Below, piece by piece: positions 15,987-23,291 of a stretch of 24,724 nucleotides of DNA. Both the position numbers and the translations under genes were made by a program. Positions within the stretch are counted from its first letter, which is position 1, and each line of letters begins with the position of its first letter. The DNA is from JALVCQ01 sp964452325 (lineage in GTDB: Bacteria > Bacteroidota > Bacteroidia > JAADEI01 > JALVCQ01): assembly GCA_964452325.1 (NCBI GenBank), contig CAYVLB010000013.1, forward strand, positions 1-24,724. The letters run 5' to 3'. Below the pieces are notes generated by a model. The model was not told where the DNA came from, did not search any database, and saw only the letters and a list, made by a program, of their open reading frames with translations.

Positions 15987-16784
15987 GTGCGATTTTTTGA
16001 TGAATCGGCAGGGGAATCTGTTGAAATACCCGATACTCCCCGTCGAATCGTCTCGTTAGCTCCAGATATTACCGATGCGGTCTTTCGGCTGGTGCCTGCC
16101 ACGCGCGTGGCAGGTGTCAGTCTTTATTGTATACGCCCCCGAAATAGCAAGCTGAATGGGATATTACGGGTAGGATCTTACCTAAAAATCATCGATAAAC
16201 GCTTAAAAGCAGCTCATCCTGACTTAATTCTTACTACCTTAGGTGCCCAGCGAACCATTACCGACCAACTCCGAAGCCAAGGATATCCGGTCTTCTCAGT
16301 GCCAGTGCCAATCAACATGTGGGGAATTCTTGATAATTTCATGCGCATTGCTGCAGTAGTGAATGCCAAGGACGTAGCTTTTGATTATGCAGCCAAACTG
16401 CACGACCAGATGAGTGCCCTCAAAGGTTGCCTTTCCCCTCGTCGTGTATATTGGGAAGTGGATTTGGGAGGCCCTATTACGGCCGGCCGAAACACTTATG
16501 TTCATCATGCCTTACAATGGATTGGCCTCACCAATGTCTATGGTGATGTGCGCGATAGCTATTTTCAGCCGGTAGATGAGGAAACACGGACCCGAAAGCC
16601 TCAGTGGATTCTTTACGAACCGAAGAAAGATTATGACCGTACCGGACAAAAGCGGTTGTTAGCTAAGCTCCAGAGACGCTGGGGGAATATCCCCATCCTT
16701 ATCTTGCCCCATGATTTTCTTGCCCACTACGGACCTGCACTTGTTGACGAGGTACTTCCCAAATTAACGAAGCTAATGGAGTAG
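15987..16784 (+). CDS. BtuF/FecB-like helical-backbone metal receptor domain protein without signal peptide
   Basis: The 265-residue sequence has the form of a class III periplasmic binding protein: an N-terminal IPDTPRRIVSLAPDITDAVFRL segment, HPDLILTT, and a long connecting helix around the middle. This fold binds cobalamin, haem or siderophore complexes for ABC import. The start is GTG 15987; an in-frame stop at 15972-15974 rules out a longer N terminus, so there is no signal peptide or lipobox and the protein should be cytoplasmic unless exported in an unusual way. Similar leaderless BtuF-like proteins are known from Bacteroidota. No permease or ATPase gene is adjacent. It follows the T9SS gene with a single-base gap, which implies co-translation. 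The ligand is unknown. Confidence 0.82.
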   Translation: MRFFDESAGESVEIPDTPRRIVSLAPDITDAVFRLVPATRVAGVSLYCIRPRNSKLNGILRVGSYLKIIDKRLKAAHPDLILTTLGAQRTITDQLRSQGYPVFSVPVPINMWGILDNFMRIAAVVNAKDVAFDYAAKLHDQMSALKGCLSPRRVYWEVDLGGPITAGRNTYVHHALQWIGLTNVYGDVRDSYFQPVDEETRTRKPQWILYEPKKDYDRTGQKRLLAKLQRRWGNIPILILPHDFLAHYGPALVDEVLPKLTKLME

Positions 16785-16828
16785 CCTATGATCTGTATTC
16801 CTCATTGGGCATAAGTAGGAAAGGACAT

Positions 16829-17203
16829 TTACACAATTTGCTTTACAACCCAGTCATTGCCGACCCACAATCCCACTACCTTCACTTTCGGATACCAAGC
16901 CTTCAATCGCTGCACTGCCTGTTGAATGGCCCAATGATGTTGGGCTTCACTTACAGGATAGCCTGCACAATCATAGTGACCCACAATGGCAATGAATTGT
17001 GAACCGTGCTGTTCAATGGAGATTCGGACTCGGCGTCGGATGGATTCATGTAGGGAGTGATCTGTAGTTGCTAAGATGCCATCTGGTCCAGCTTCGGTAA
17101 TCGTATCGACCACATCTGATCTGCTGTGATGCCGAACCCATTCATTAACTGGTTGTTGGGTGCGACCATCCATGCAATTAATGACCGTGGCAAATGTTGT
17201 CAT
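16829..17203 (-). CDS. Small beta-carbonic-anhydrase-like protein
   Basis: This 124-residue protein carries the zinc-site pattern of beta-carbonic anhydrases: C10-M-D12-G-R14 (counterpart of the CxDSR motif) and H76-Y-D-C79. It is much shorter than standard enzymes (~200 residues), and several helices that form the dimer and active-site cleft are reduced. Short relatives with INCMDGR and GHYDCAG are found in varied bacteria; whether they hydrate CO2 is not known to me. The start ATG overlaps the purB stop by ATGA (17200-17203), so translation is probably coupled. No signal peptide is present. An alternative view is a zinc-binding protein of the same fold without carbonic anhydrase activity. 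Confidence 0.8.
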   Translation of the reverse strand: MTTFATVINCMDGRTQQPVNEWVRHHSRSDVVDTITEAGPDGILATTDHSLHESIRRRVRISIEQHGSQFIAIVGHYDCAGYPVSEAQHHWAIQQAVQRLKAWYPKVKVVGLWVGNDWVVKQIV

Positions 17204-18585
17204 GATCCGTTCGAATTATGGAGCTGGGAAAGTGCTTCCGCAATCCCTAAGTATTGTTCGGGAGTCAACGATTTGAGCCAGTTTTTGGCGTGGATATCGA
17301 TCGGCAATTGGTCGATAACTTGTACCCATTGATCGGGATTGAGAAGGCGTCCCCGCGTAGCTTCTTTGAGGATTTCGTAAGCGTCGGCATACCCTAAAGT
17401 CCGCAAATAGGTTTGGACAGCTTCCGCTAACACTTCTGGATGGCGGCGCAGGTCTTCCAACATGTGCTGGGGGTGAGGCGCAATTTTTCGGATGCCGCGT
17501 TCAATGGATCGATAGGCAATGAGGGAATACGCCAATGGCAATCCCAAGTTGCGAATGACAGTAGAATCCGACAAATCCCGCTGCCACCGCGAAACAGGCA
17601 ATTTCTCTGTCAAATACTGGATGATGGCATTAGCCATGCCCAAATTGCCTTCGGCATTTTCAAAATCGATGGGGTTGACCTTATGTGGCATAGTAGAAGA
17701 CCCTACTTCTGCTTCAACTACCTGTTGTCCCAAATATCCGATGGAAATGTATAGCCACATGTCTTGTACAAAGTCCCGAAGCACCACATTAAATGTCGCA
17801 AGCCACCGAAGCCATGCCGCCATGAGATCATAATTCTCGATTTGGGTGGTTAGACGTTGCCGTTTCAACCCCAATGATTCGATAAATTGCTGTGAGAAAC
17901 TTTCCCAGTCTTGATCGGGTGCTACTACGTAATGTGCATTGAGATTGCCCGTTGCTCCGCCGAACTTGGTGGTGAATGGTAGGCTACGAAAATGGACGAT
18001 TATTTGATCGATCCGATAGGCAAATACGGCAATCTCCTTACCCAAGGTTGTTGGGCTGGCAGGTTGACCATGGGTTCGTCCCATCATCGGATACCGACCC
18101 CATTGATGGGCCCGATCTTTAAGGAGTGCTTGTAGCCTTTCAATGGTCGGGTATATCACATCTTCGGCAGATTCCTTCAGCATCAGGGTGAGGGCAGGAT
18201 GATTTACATCTTGCGAGGTAAGGCCAAAGTGAACCCAAGATATCCATGCTTGCATTCCTGCCGCTGTCATCTTTTCCCGAATCCAATATTCAATCGCTTT
18301 GACATCATGGCGTGTAACGGACTCAATGGCTTTAATCCGCTCGGCATCAGCCAGTGAGAATTGCCCATACCAGCTTCGCAATAGTTCCCGCTGAGATTTC
18401 GTAAGGCGAGGAATTGGCCCTTCGTGCCAAAAATCTGAAAGGGCAATAAGATATTCGATTTCCACTTGTACCCGGTATCGGAAAAACGCAGCTTCGGAAA
18501 AGTAGTGGGCCAAAGGAGCTGTAAAATGGCGATATCGCCCATCAACAGAACTAATCGCCATTAGCGAATTGAGCGGCTCATGCAT
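17200..18585 (-). CDS. purB: Adenylosuccinate lyase
   Basis: PurB cleaves SAICAR to AICAR and adenylosuccinate to AMP, releasing fumarate in both steps of purine synthesis. From ATG 18585 it has 461 residues, close to E. coli PurB (456). The N-terminal AISSVDGRYRHF is the E. coli-type beginning. Catalytic residues fit: His172 in GRTHGQPASP, and the flexible signature loop SSTMPHKVNPIDFENAEGN, beginning at S296, with the catalytic serine. A TTG at 18618 in frame would add 11 residues and is less likely; ATG 18561 would remove conserved residues before AISSVDGRY. The carbonic-anhydrase-like gene overlaps its stop. A one-mismatch -7 box (TACCTTTC) sits at 18592-18599, only 6 bp from the ATG, so the mRNA may be nearly leaderless. 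Confidence 0.95.
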   Translation of the reverse strand: MHEPLNSLMAISSVDGRYRHFTAPLAHYFSEAAFFRYRVQVEIEYLIALSDFWHEGPIPRLTKSQRELLRSWYGQFSLADAERIKAIESVTRHDVKAIEYWIREKMTAAGMQAWISWVHFGLTSQDVNHPALTLMLKESAEDVIYPTIERLQALLKDRAHQWGRYPMMGRTHGQPASPTTLGKEIAVFAYRIDQIIVHFRSLPFTTKFGGATGNLNAHYVVAPDQDWESFSQQFIESLGLKRQRLTTQIENYDLMAAWLRWLATFNVVLRDFVQDMWLYISIGYLGQQVVEAEVGSSTMPHKVNPIDFENAEGNLGMANAIIQYLTEKLPVSRWQRDLSDSTVIRNLGLPLAYSLIAYRSIERGIRKIAPHPQHMLEDLRRHPEVLAEAVQTYLRTLGYADAYEILKEATRGRLLNPDQWVQVIDQLPIDIHAKNWLKSLTPEQYLGIAEALSQLHNSNGS

Positions 18586-18662
18586 TGAAACGAAAGGTAA
18601 ACTATCTCCAAGCTGCAAAGAAATAAGGTATCCGTTTATTTTGCTTTCTTGAAAACGGAAAG

Positions 18663-19475
18663 ATGGACATCACAATGTCTGCAGTCCCCCTCTTTTTTCG
18701 AAAGTATGGTGATCGTCCGCCAGTCCTGCTGATTCTACATGGACTCTTTGGAAGCAGTGATAATTGGCATACGTTGGCCCGTCGATGGTCAGAAGATTTT
18801 ACAGTATATGCAATTGATCTACGTAATCATGGACAATCACCCCATACCGATGCATTCAACTATAATCTCATGACTGCTGATGTTTGGGCGCTGATGCAAC
18901 GAAACAATATCGGCACTGCATATATATTGGGCCATTCGATGGGTGGTAAGGTCGCCATGAAAATGGCTTTGGAGCGCCCCCAAGCAGTTGATGGACTAAT
19001 TGTGGTGGATATTGCCCCGTCGTCTTATGACGATGCCCATAATCAAATGCATCGGTCGGTGTTTCAAGCCTTTGAGTTATTAGACCCTGCTACATTGCGG
19101 CGAAGGAGTGAGGCTGAAGCAATCTTGCAATCGGTGATTTCGTCGGTAGGTGTACGCAGGTTCCTGTTGAAAAATCTGGAACGCACCCCCGAAGGGTCCT
19201 ATCGCTGGAAACCCAATTGGCGGGTGCTTAAGGCAAAATATCATCAGATTTTGGCCCCCATAGATGGCATGCCTTATCTCGGACCAGTTCTTTTTTTGAA
19301 GGGAGCGTTATCACCTTACATCCAAGAGAAGCATCGCATTGACATCCAGCGTCTTTTCCCCAAGGCGTATATCAAGGTGGTTCCCGGTGCAGGTCATTGG
19401 GTACATGCCGACCGTCCCGACCTGGTCTATCAGTGGGTTCGGGACTTTGTGCTTTCCAATACGGTCCCGCAATAA
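18663..19475 (+). CDS. Alpha/beta-fold hydrolase, YbfF-like esterase
   Basis: This is a 270-residue alpha/beta hydrolase. The oxyanion region is LHGLFGSSDNW (25-35), the nucleophile elbow is GHSMGGK with Ser92, and the catalytic His is H245 in GAGHWVHAD. DLRNHGQS (52-59) is typical of the YbfF group of short-chain acyl esterases. No signal peptide is visible, so a cytoplasmic enzyme is expected; the natural substrate is unknown. ATG 18663 is used; ATG 18675 is a close alternative. It is divergent from purB across 77 bp and converges on trxA with 42 bp between stops. A -7-like TATTTTG, one base short of the consensus, is at 18637-18643. Confidence 0.87.
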   Translation: MDITMSAVPLFFRKYGDRPPVLLILHGLFGSSDNWHTLARRWSEDFTVYAIDLRNHGQSPHTDAFNYNLMTADVWALMQRNNIGTAYILGHSMGGKVAMKMALERPQAVDGLIVVDIAPSSYDDAHNQMHRSVFQAFELLDPATLRRRSEAEAILQSVISSVGVRRFLLKNLERTPEGSYRWKPNWRVLKAKYHQILAPIDGMPYLGPVLFLKGALSPYIQEKHRIDIQRLFPKAYIKVVPGAGHWVHADRPDLVYQWVRDFVLSNTVPQ

Positions 19476-19517
19476 CCGCCAAAGGGTGGGGAAGGCCTTT
19501 GCTTTGGGAATGGCAGG

Positions 19518-19901
19518 CTATTCATTCGATGACTCCGGAGCAGACTCGGAAAGCAACTCTTTCTCCAATACTTTTCGAAAATCTGCTTCGGGAAGGGCCC
19601 CTACTAGCATTTTGGGCTGGGCATCCATCGGAATGAACAAGATACTGGGAATGCTACGAATGCCGAACATGGCAGCTAACTCGCGTTCCTGTTCGGTGTC
19701 GACCTTGTAAAATTTGACTTTGCCTTTGTATTCTTCCGAGAATTTTTCGATGATGGGCGCTACCATCCGACAGGGCGCACACCAGTCGGCATAAAAGTCG
19801 ATGACAGCAGGCATTTCACCTTTATAGTCCCACTCTTTTGATGATTCGTAGTCAAAAATTTCGTTTTTGAATTTCTCGATGTTGAGTAATTCGGCCGCCA
19901 T
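19518..19901 (-). CDS. trxA: Thioredoxin
   Basis: This 127-residue protein has the thioredoxin fold with the active site W-C41-A-P-C44 (DFYADWCAPCRMVAPIIE) and the cis-proline at P85 (SIPSILF). WCAPC in place of WCGPC is common in Bacteroidota thioredoxins. It has a ~20-residue N-terminal extension (LNIEKFKNEIFDYES) and an acidic/Ser-rich tail. No signal peptide is seen, so it is cytoplasmic and could supply electrons to reductases and to the DsbD encoded at 2331-4271. It lies 67 bp downstream of ade on the same strand; a -7-like TAAATTG at 19940-19946, one base short of consensus, suggests its own transcript. Confidence 0.93.
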   Translation of the reverse strand: MAAELLNIEKFKNEIFDYESSKEWDYKGEMPAVIDFYADWCAPCRMVAPIIEKFSEEYKGKVKFYKVDTEQERELAAMFGIRSIPSILFIPMDAQPKMLVGALPEADFRKVLEKELLSESAPESSNE

Positions 19902-19968
19902 TTCAGTTTGTGTTTAAGGGTTTGAATGCCGCAAAAGAACAATTTAGCGAATAAAAAAGTTCATTGTT

Positions 19969-21627
19969 TTAATCCCACATGGGTACGAACCGGAAATTGT
20001 GGCCATCGAAAAGCCCGCGGTCGCTCAGTTTAAGCTGTGGGATCACCAACAGTGCCATGAAGGAAAGCGTCATGAAGGGTGCCCGAAGCGAACAGCCGGC
20101 TCGGTGGGCCAGTCGGGTGAGCGTCTCATAGTCGTGCGCCACTTCAACAGCAGGTCGGTTACTCATCAGTCCGGCGATGGGAAGGGAAAGGAGATGACGT
20201 TGGGAAATGTCGGCATAGGCCAATCCTCCTTGATTTTCCATTATCATGTTGACAGCGGTTACTAACGATGCGTCATCTGCTCCAACGGCCACGATATTGT
20301 GGCTGTCGTGGGCCACGGAAGAGGCGATAGCTCCTTTTTGCAATCCGAACCCGCGGACAAATGCCACCGCTGGCGGTGCGGTAGAATAGCGATTGATAAC
20401 AGCTATTTTCAGGATGTCATGTTCGGGGTCGCTGACTACTTCGCCATTCCGTATCGGTGGAGTGTCCCACGCTTCACCGGTGATCAGTTGGCCATCATAT
20501 GCCTGGATGATGCGTAGCCGACTTCCTTCGGGACGCACTTGAAAGTCTTCATTGTTGACTCGCCGATCAACAAATCGGTTGGCAATGAATGGTACTGTCG
20601 TTTCGATTCGAGTTTGGCCTTCGCAAGCTACCAAATGCCCTTGGATATACGTGGCCAGTATTTCCATCCGGGCGTCCAACGAAGATAGGATGACGAAGGT
20701 AGCGGGGTCGTTGGGTTGGACCAGTCCGTGGGTGAGCCCATAATGACGTACGGGATGCAGGGTCGCAGCGCGAAGTATGGCAATGGGGTCAAATCCTGCT
20801 TCAAGTGCCCGTTGAATATGGCAGTTGATATGTCCCCGTAGGAGGTCGTCAGGATGCAAGTCGTCAGTGCAAAACATGACCATTTCCGGTTTCTCAGCTA
20901 GGAGGGGTATTAGGTTCTCGAAATTGCGGGCAGCACTTCCTTCTCGAATAATAATCTTCATACCGAGTTTGGCCTTTTCACAAGCCTCCTCGTAGGTGAA
21001 GGATTCATGATCGGTGGTGATTCCAGCAGCAACATATGCCGCCAGTTTTTTTCCTCGAAGGCCGGGCGCATGTCCATCAATCGGTTTGCCGCGGGATTTA
21101 GCTGCTGAGATCTTGCGCATTACCTCCGGGTCTTGGTTGATAACTCCGGGGAAATTCATCATTTCCGATAGGTAATGAATTTCCGGACGATCGAGCAAGC
21201 GGCTGACAGCCTCAGCATCCAACGCTGCTCCCGATGTTTCAAAAGTGGTAGCAGGTACGCAAGAGGGCGCCCCGAAATTGAATGAAAGGGGTACCTTTCG
21301 TGCCGAATCGATCATGTAGTCGATTCCGGATTCTCCCAAAACATTGGCAATTTCGTGTGGATCGGAGACCGTAGCCACTGTGCCATGAATCACTGCCTGC
21401 GGTGCAAAAAGTTGGGGAGGGAGCATCGAACTCTCAATGTGAATGTGGGCATCTACCAGTCCCGGAATCATCCACATTTTGGGAGTCCCAACGGTAGGAC
21501 GAACCGACGCAATCCGCTCCCCACGAATTGTTACTTCGGCGGGATATATCCGTCCATCTACCACATCGACATATTGCACGTGCCACGTTTGTTGGGCTGC
21601 ATCCGTGGGAAATCGGAAGTTATTCAT
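19969..21627 (-). CDS. ade: Adenine deaminase (amidohydrolase family, COG1001)
   Basis: Ade converts adenine to hypoxanthine plus ammonia in purine salvage. The 552-residue protein has the amidohydrolase metal-binding motif PGLVDAHIHIESSM (~54-67), then SDPHEIANVLG, DGHAPGL, GITTDHES and CTDDLHPDDLLRGH with the catalytic Asp, and the C-terminal domain with FVRGFGL and SVAHDSHN typical of this family and not of eukaryotic-type adenosine/adenine deaminases. Length is normal. ATG 21627 is 23 bp from a full -7 box. Family members use Mn(II) or Fe(II) binuclear centres. It is divergent from glyS and upstream of trxA. Confidence 0.95.
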   Translation of the reverse strand: MNNFRFPTDAAQQTWHVQYVDVVDGRIYPAEVTIRGERIASVRPTVGTPKMWMIPGLVDAHIHIESSMLPPQLFAPQAVIHGTVATVSDPHEIANVLGESGIDYMIDSARKVPLSFNFGAPSCVPATTFETSGAALDAEAVSRLLDRPEIHYLSEMMNFPGVINQDPEVMRKISAAKSRGKPIDGHAPGLRGKKLAAYVAAGITTDHESFTYEEACEKAKLGMKIIIREGSAARNFENLIPLLAEKPEMVMFCTDDLHPDDLLRGHINCHIQRALEAGFDPIAILRAATLHPVRHYGLTHGLVQPNDPATFVILSSLDARMEILATYIQGHLVACEGQTRIETTVPFIANRFVDRRVNNEDFQVRPEGSRLRIIQAYDGQLITGEAWDTPPIRNGEVVSDPEHDILKIAVINRYSTAPPAVAFVRGFGLQKGAIASSVAHDSHNIVAVGADDASLVTAVNMIMENQGGLAYADISQRHLLSLPIAGLMSNRPAVEVAHDYETLTRLAHRAGCSLRAPFMTLSFMALLVIPQLKLSDRGLFDGHNFRFVPMWD

Positions 21628-21649
21628 CCGAAAAGGACTTGTGATGGGG

Positions 21650-21657
21650 CAAAGTTA
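21650..21657 (-). promoter_or_regulatory. Probable -7 box (TAACTTTG) for ade
   Basis: Minus-strand TAACTTTG matches TAnnTTTG, with the ade ATG 23 bases downstream and a predicted leader of about 16 nt. A possible -33 (CTTG, complement of 21674-21677) has a spacer of only 16 bp, so it is weak. Confidence 0.5.
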
Positions 21658-21734
21658 ACTTCTCATACTAAGGCAAGCTCCTGGAAAACCCCATTTTTGC
21701 GGCATGTTTCGTCGTAATTTATAAGTCAAGTATT

Positions 21735-23186
21735 ATGCAACCAGACAAGTGGTTCAAGCGCATTGTGGCCCATGCTAAAGAGTATGGGTTCGTATTTCCT
21801 TCCAGCGAAATTTACGAAGGGGTGGGAGGGATCTATGATTACGGCCCCTTTGGTGTGGAGCTCAAAAACAACCTTCGGGAATATTGGTGGCGCTTTATGG
21901 TGCATTACCAGCCGAACGTGATTGGCATTGATTCAGCAATTTTTATGCATCCGAAGGTGTGGGAGGCTTCCGGGCACGTAGACATGTTTAATGACCCTAT
22001 GGTCGATAACCTTGAAAGCAAAAACCGATATCGGGCTGACCAGCTAATCGAGATGAAGATCGAGCAGCTGCGTAAAAAGAAACAAAACGATCGTGCCGAA
22101 GCCCTTCAACGTGCCCTACATCAAGCAATGCGCCAACAAGACATGGCAATGTTGGGGCACCTCATCGAAGAATATGAAATTGCCGATCCCGAAACCGGTA
22201 GTAGGCGATGGACCCCCGTGCGTCAATTTAATCTCATGTTTAAATCCCGTGTGGGATCTACTCAGGAGAACAGCTTCGACATCTACCTCCGACCTGAAAC
22301 TGCCCAAGGAATTTTTGTCAATTTCCTCAACGTGCAAAAAACAGCCCGACAGAAAGTCCCCTTTGGTGTTGCGCAGGTGGGCAAGGCGTTTCGGAACGAA
22401 ATCGTTACTCGCCAGTTCCTGTTTCGAATGCGAGAGTTCGAACAAATGGAGATGCAGTTTTTTGTTCGACCCGGTACCGAAATGGAATGGTTCAGATATT
22501 GGAAGAACAAGCGCTTACAGTGGTTTTTGGCATTAGGGTTCTCGCCCGAACGCTTTCGATATCATGACCACGAAAATTTGGCCCACTATGCCAATGCAGC
22601 TTCCGATATTGAATATCGTTTTCCCATCGGGTTTCGAGAAGTGGAAGGAATCCATTCCCGTACTGATTTTGACTTGCAACGTCACGCCCAATATTCTGGC
22701 AAAAAGATCACCTATTATGACCCCGACCTCAAAGAAAGCTATACCCCTTATGTGGTGGAAACCTCCATCGGCCTTGATCGTCTCTTCTTTCTGACCCTTT
22801 CCGAAGCCTATTACACCGAAATTATTGATGGCCGTCCCCGTGTGGTGTTGCGCCTACCAGCGGTATTATCTCCCTATAAGGTGGCTATCTTCCCGCTGGT
22901 CCGAAAGGATGGCCTTCCAGAAAAGGCCCATGAAATTTTTCATCAGTTGAGACCGCATTTTAATTGCTTTTACGAGGAAAAAGACTCAATTGGCAAGCGC
23001 TACCGACGCCAGGATGCTGTGGGTACCCCCTATTGCATAACTATCGATCACCAAACCCTGAAAGATCATACGGTTACGTTACGCGATCGTGACTCAATGC
23101 AACAAGAACGCATCGAAATTCCTCGACTTATTGATGTGGTTAAATCCCGTATTAGTTGGGCTAATGTTTTAAGGAAAATCGGTTAA
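21735..23186 (+). CDS. glyS: Glycyl-tRNA synthetase, homodimeric (alpha2) class II type
   Basis: This enzyme charges tRNA-Gly. The 483-residue single-chain protein is the archaeal/eukaryotic-like dimeric form, used by many Bacteroidota in place of the alpha2beta2 GlyQ/GlyS enzyme. The N-terminal SSEIYEGVGGIYDYGPFGVELKNN contains motif 1-associated residues; motif 2 is around 217-235 (FRNEIVTRQFLFRMREFEQMEM), motif 3 around 346-360 (GLDRLFFLTLSEAY), and an anticodon-binding domain fills the last ~110 residues. A charged helical insertion (~96-150) follows the first catalytic segment. No T-box leader is seen in the 107 bp upstream. A degenerate -7 (TAATTTAT) at 21715-21722 is the best local promoter candidate. 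Confidence 0.95.
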   Translation: MQPDKWFKRIVAHAKEYGFVFPSSEIYEGVGGIYDYGPFGVELKNNLREYWWRFMVHYQPNVIGIDSAIFMHPKVWEASGHVDMFNDPMVDNLESKNRYRADQLIEMKIEQLRKKKQNDRAEALQRALHQAMRQQDMAMLGHLIEEYEIADPETGSRRWTPVRQFNLMFKSRVGSTQENSFDIYLRPETAQGIFVNFLNVQKTARQKVPFGVAQVGKAFRNEIVTRQFLFRMREFEQMEMQFFVRPGTEMEWFRYWKNKRLQWFLALGFSPERFRYHDHENLAHYANAASDIEYRFPIGFREVEGIHSRTDFDLQRHAQYSGKKITYYDPDLKESYTPYVVETSIGLDRLFFLTLSEAYYTEIIDGRPRVVLRLPAVLSPYKVAIFPLVRKDGLPEKAHEIFHQLRPHFNCFYEEKDSIGKRYRRQDAVGTPYCITIDHQTLKDHTVTLRDRDSMQQERIEIPRLIDVVKSRISWANVLRKIG

Positions 23187-23264
23187 GGATAGGGGATTGT
23201 CTGCTTGTTGTTGATTGCTGAAAAAAAGTACCGGTGCGTCTTTTAGATTTTGTCCATGTTTTTT

Positions 23265-23272
23265 TACATTTG
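23265..23272 (+). promoter_or_regulatory. Probable -7 box (TACATTTG) for trpB2
   Basis: TACATTTG matches TAnnTTTG fully, 20 bases before the ATG at 23292. It lies inside the longer open frame from 23250/23256, so those upstream starts would precede the transcript start and are unlikely. Confidence 0.55.
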
Positions 23273-23291
23273 GCATCCTGAAACCCTAAAA

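Noticed and set aside
19476..19517. Possible terminator hairpin (AAGGCCTT palindrome) between the hydrolase and trxA
   Set aside because: The palindrome is short, has no loop and no following T run on either strand.
21628..21734. T-box riboswitch upstream of glyS
   Set aside because: The 107-bp region has no T-box sequence and no antiterminator/terminator structure, and T-boxes are not expected in Bacteroidota.
23250..23291. Upstream starts for trpB2 (23250, 23256)
   Set aside because: They lie before or within the predicted -7 box, and family alignment begins at RKILLSE after the ATG at 23292 or 23304.
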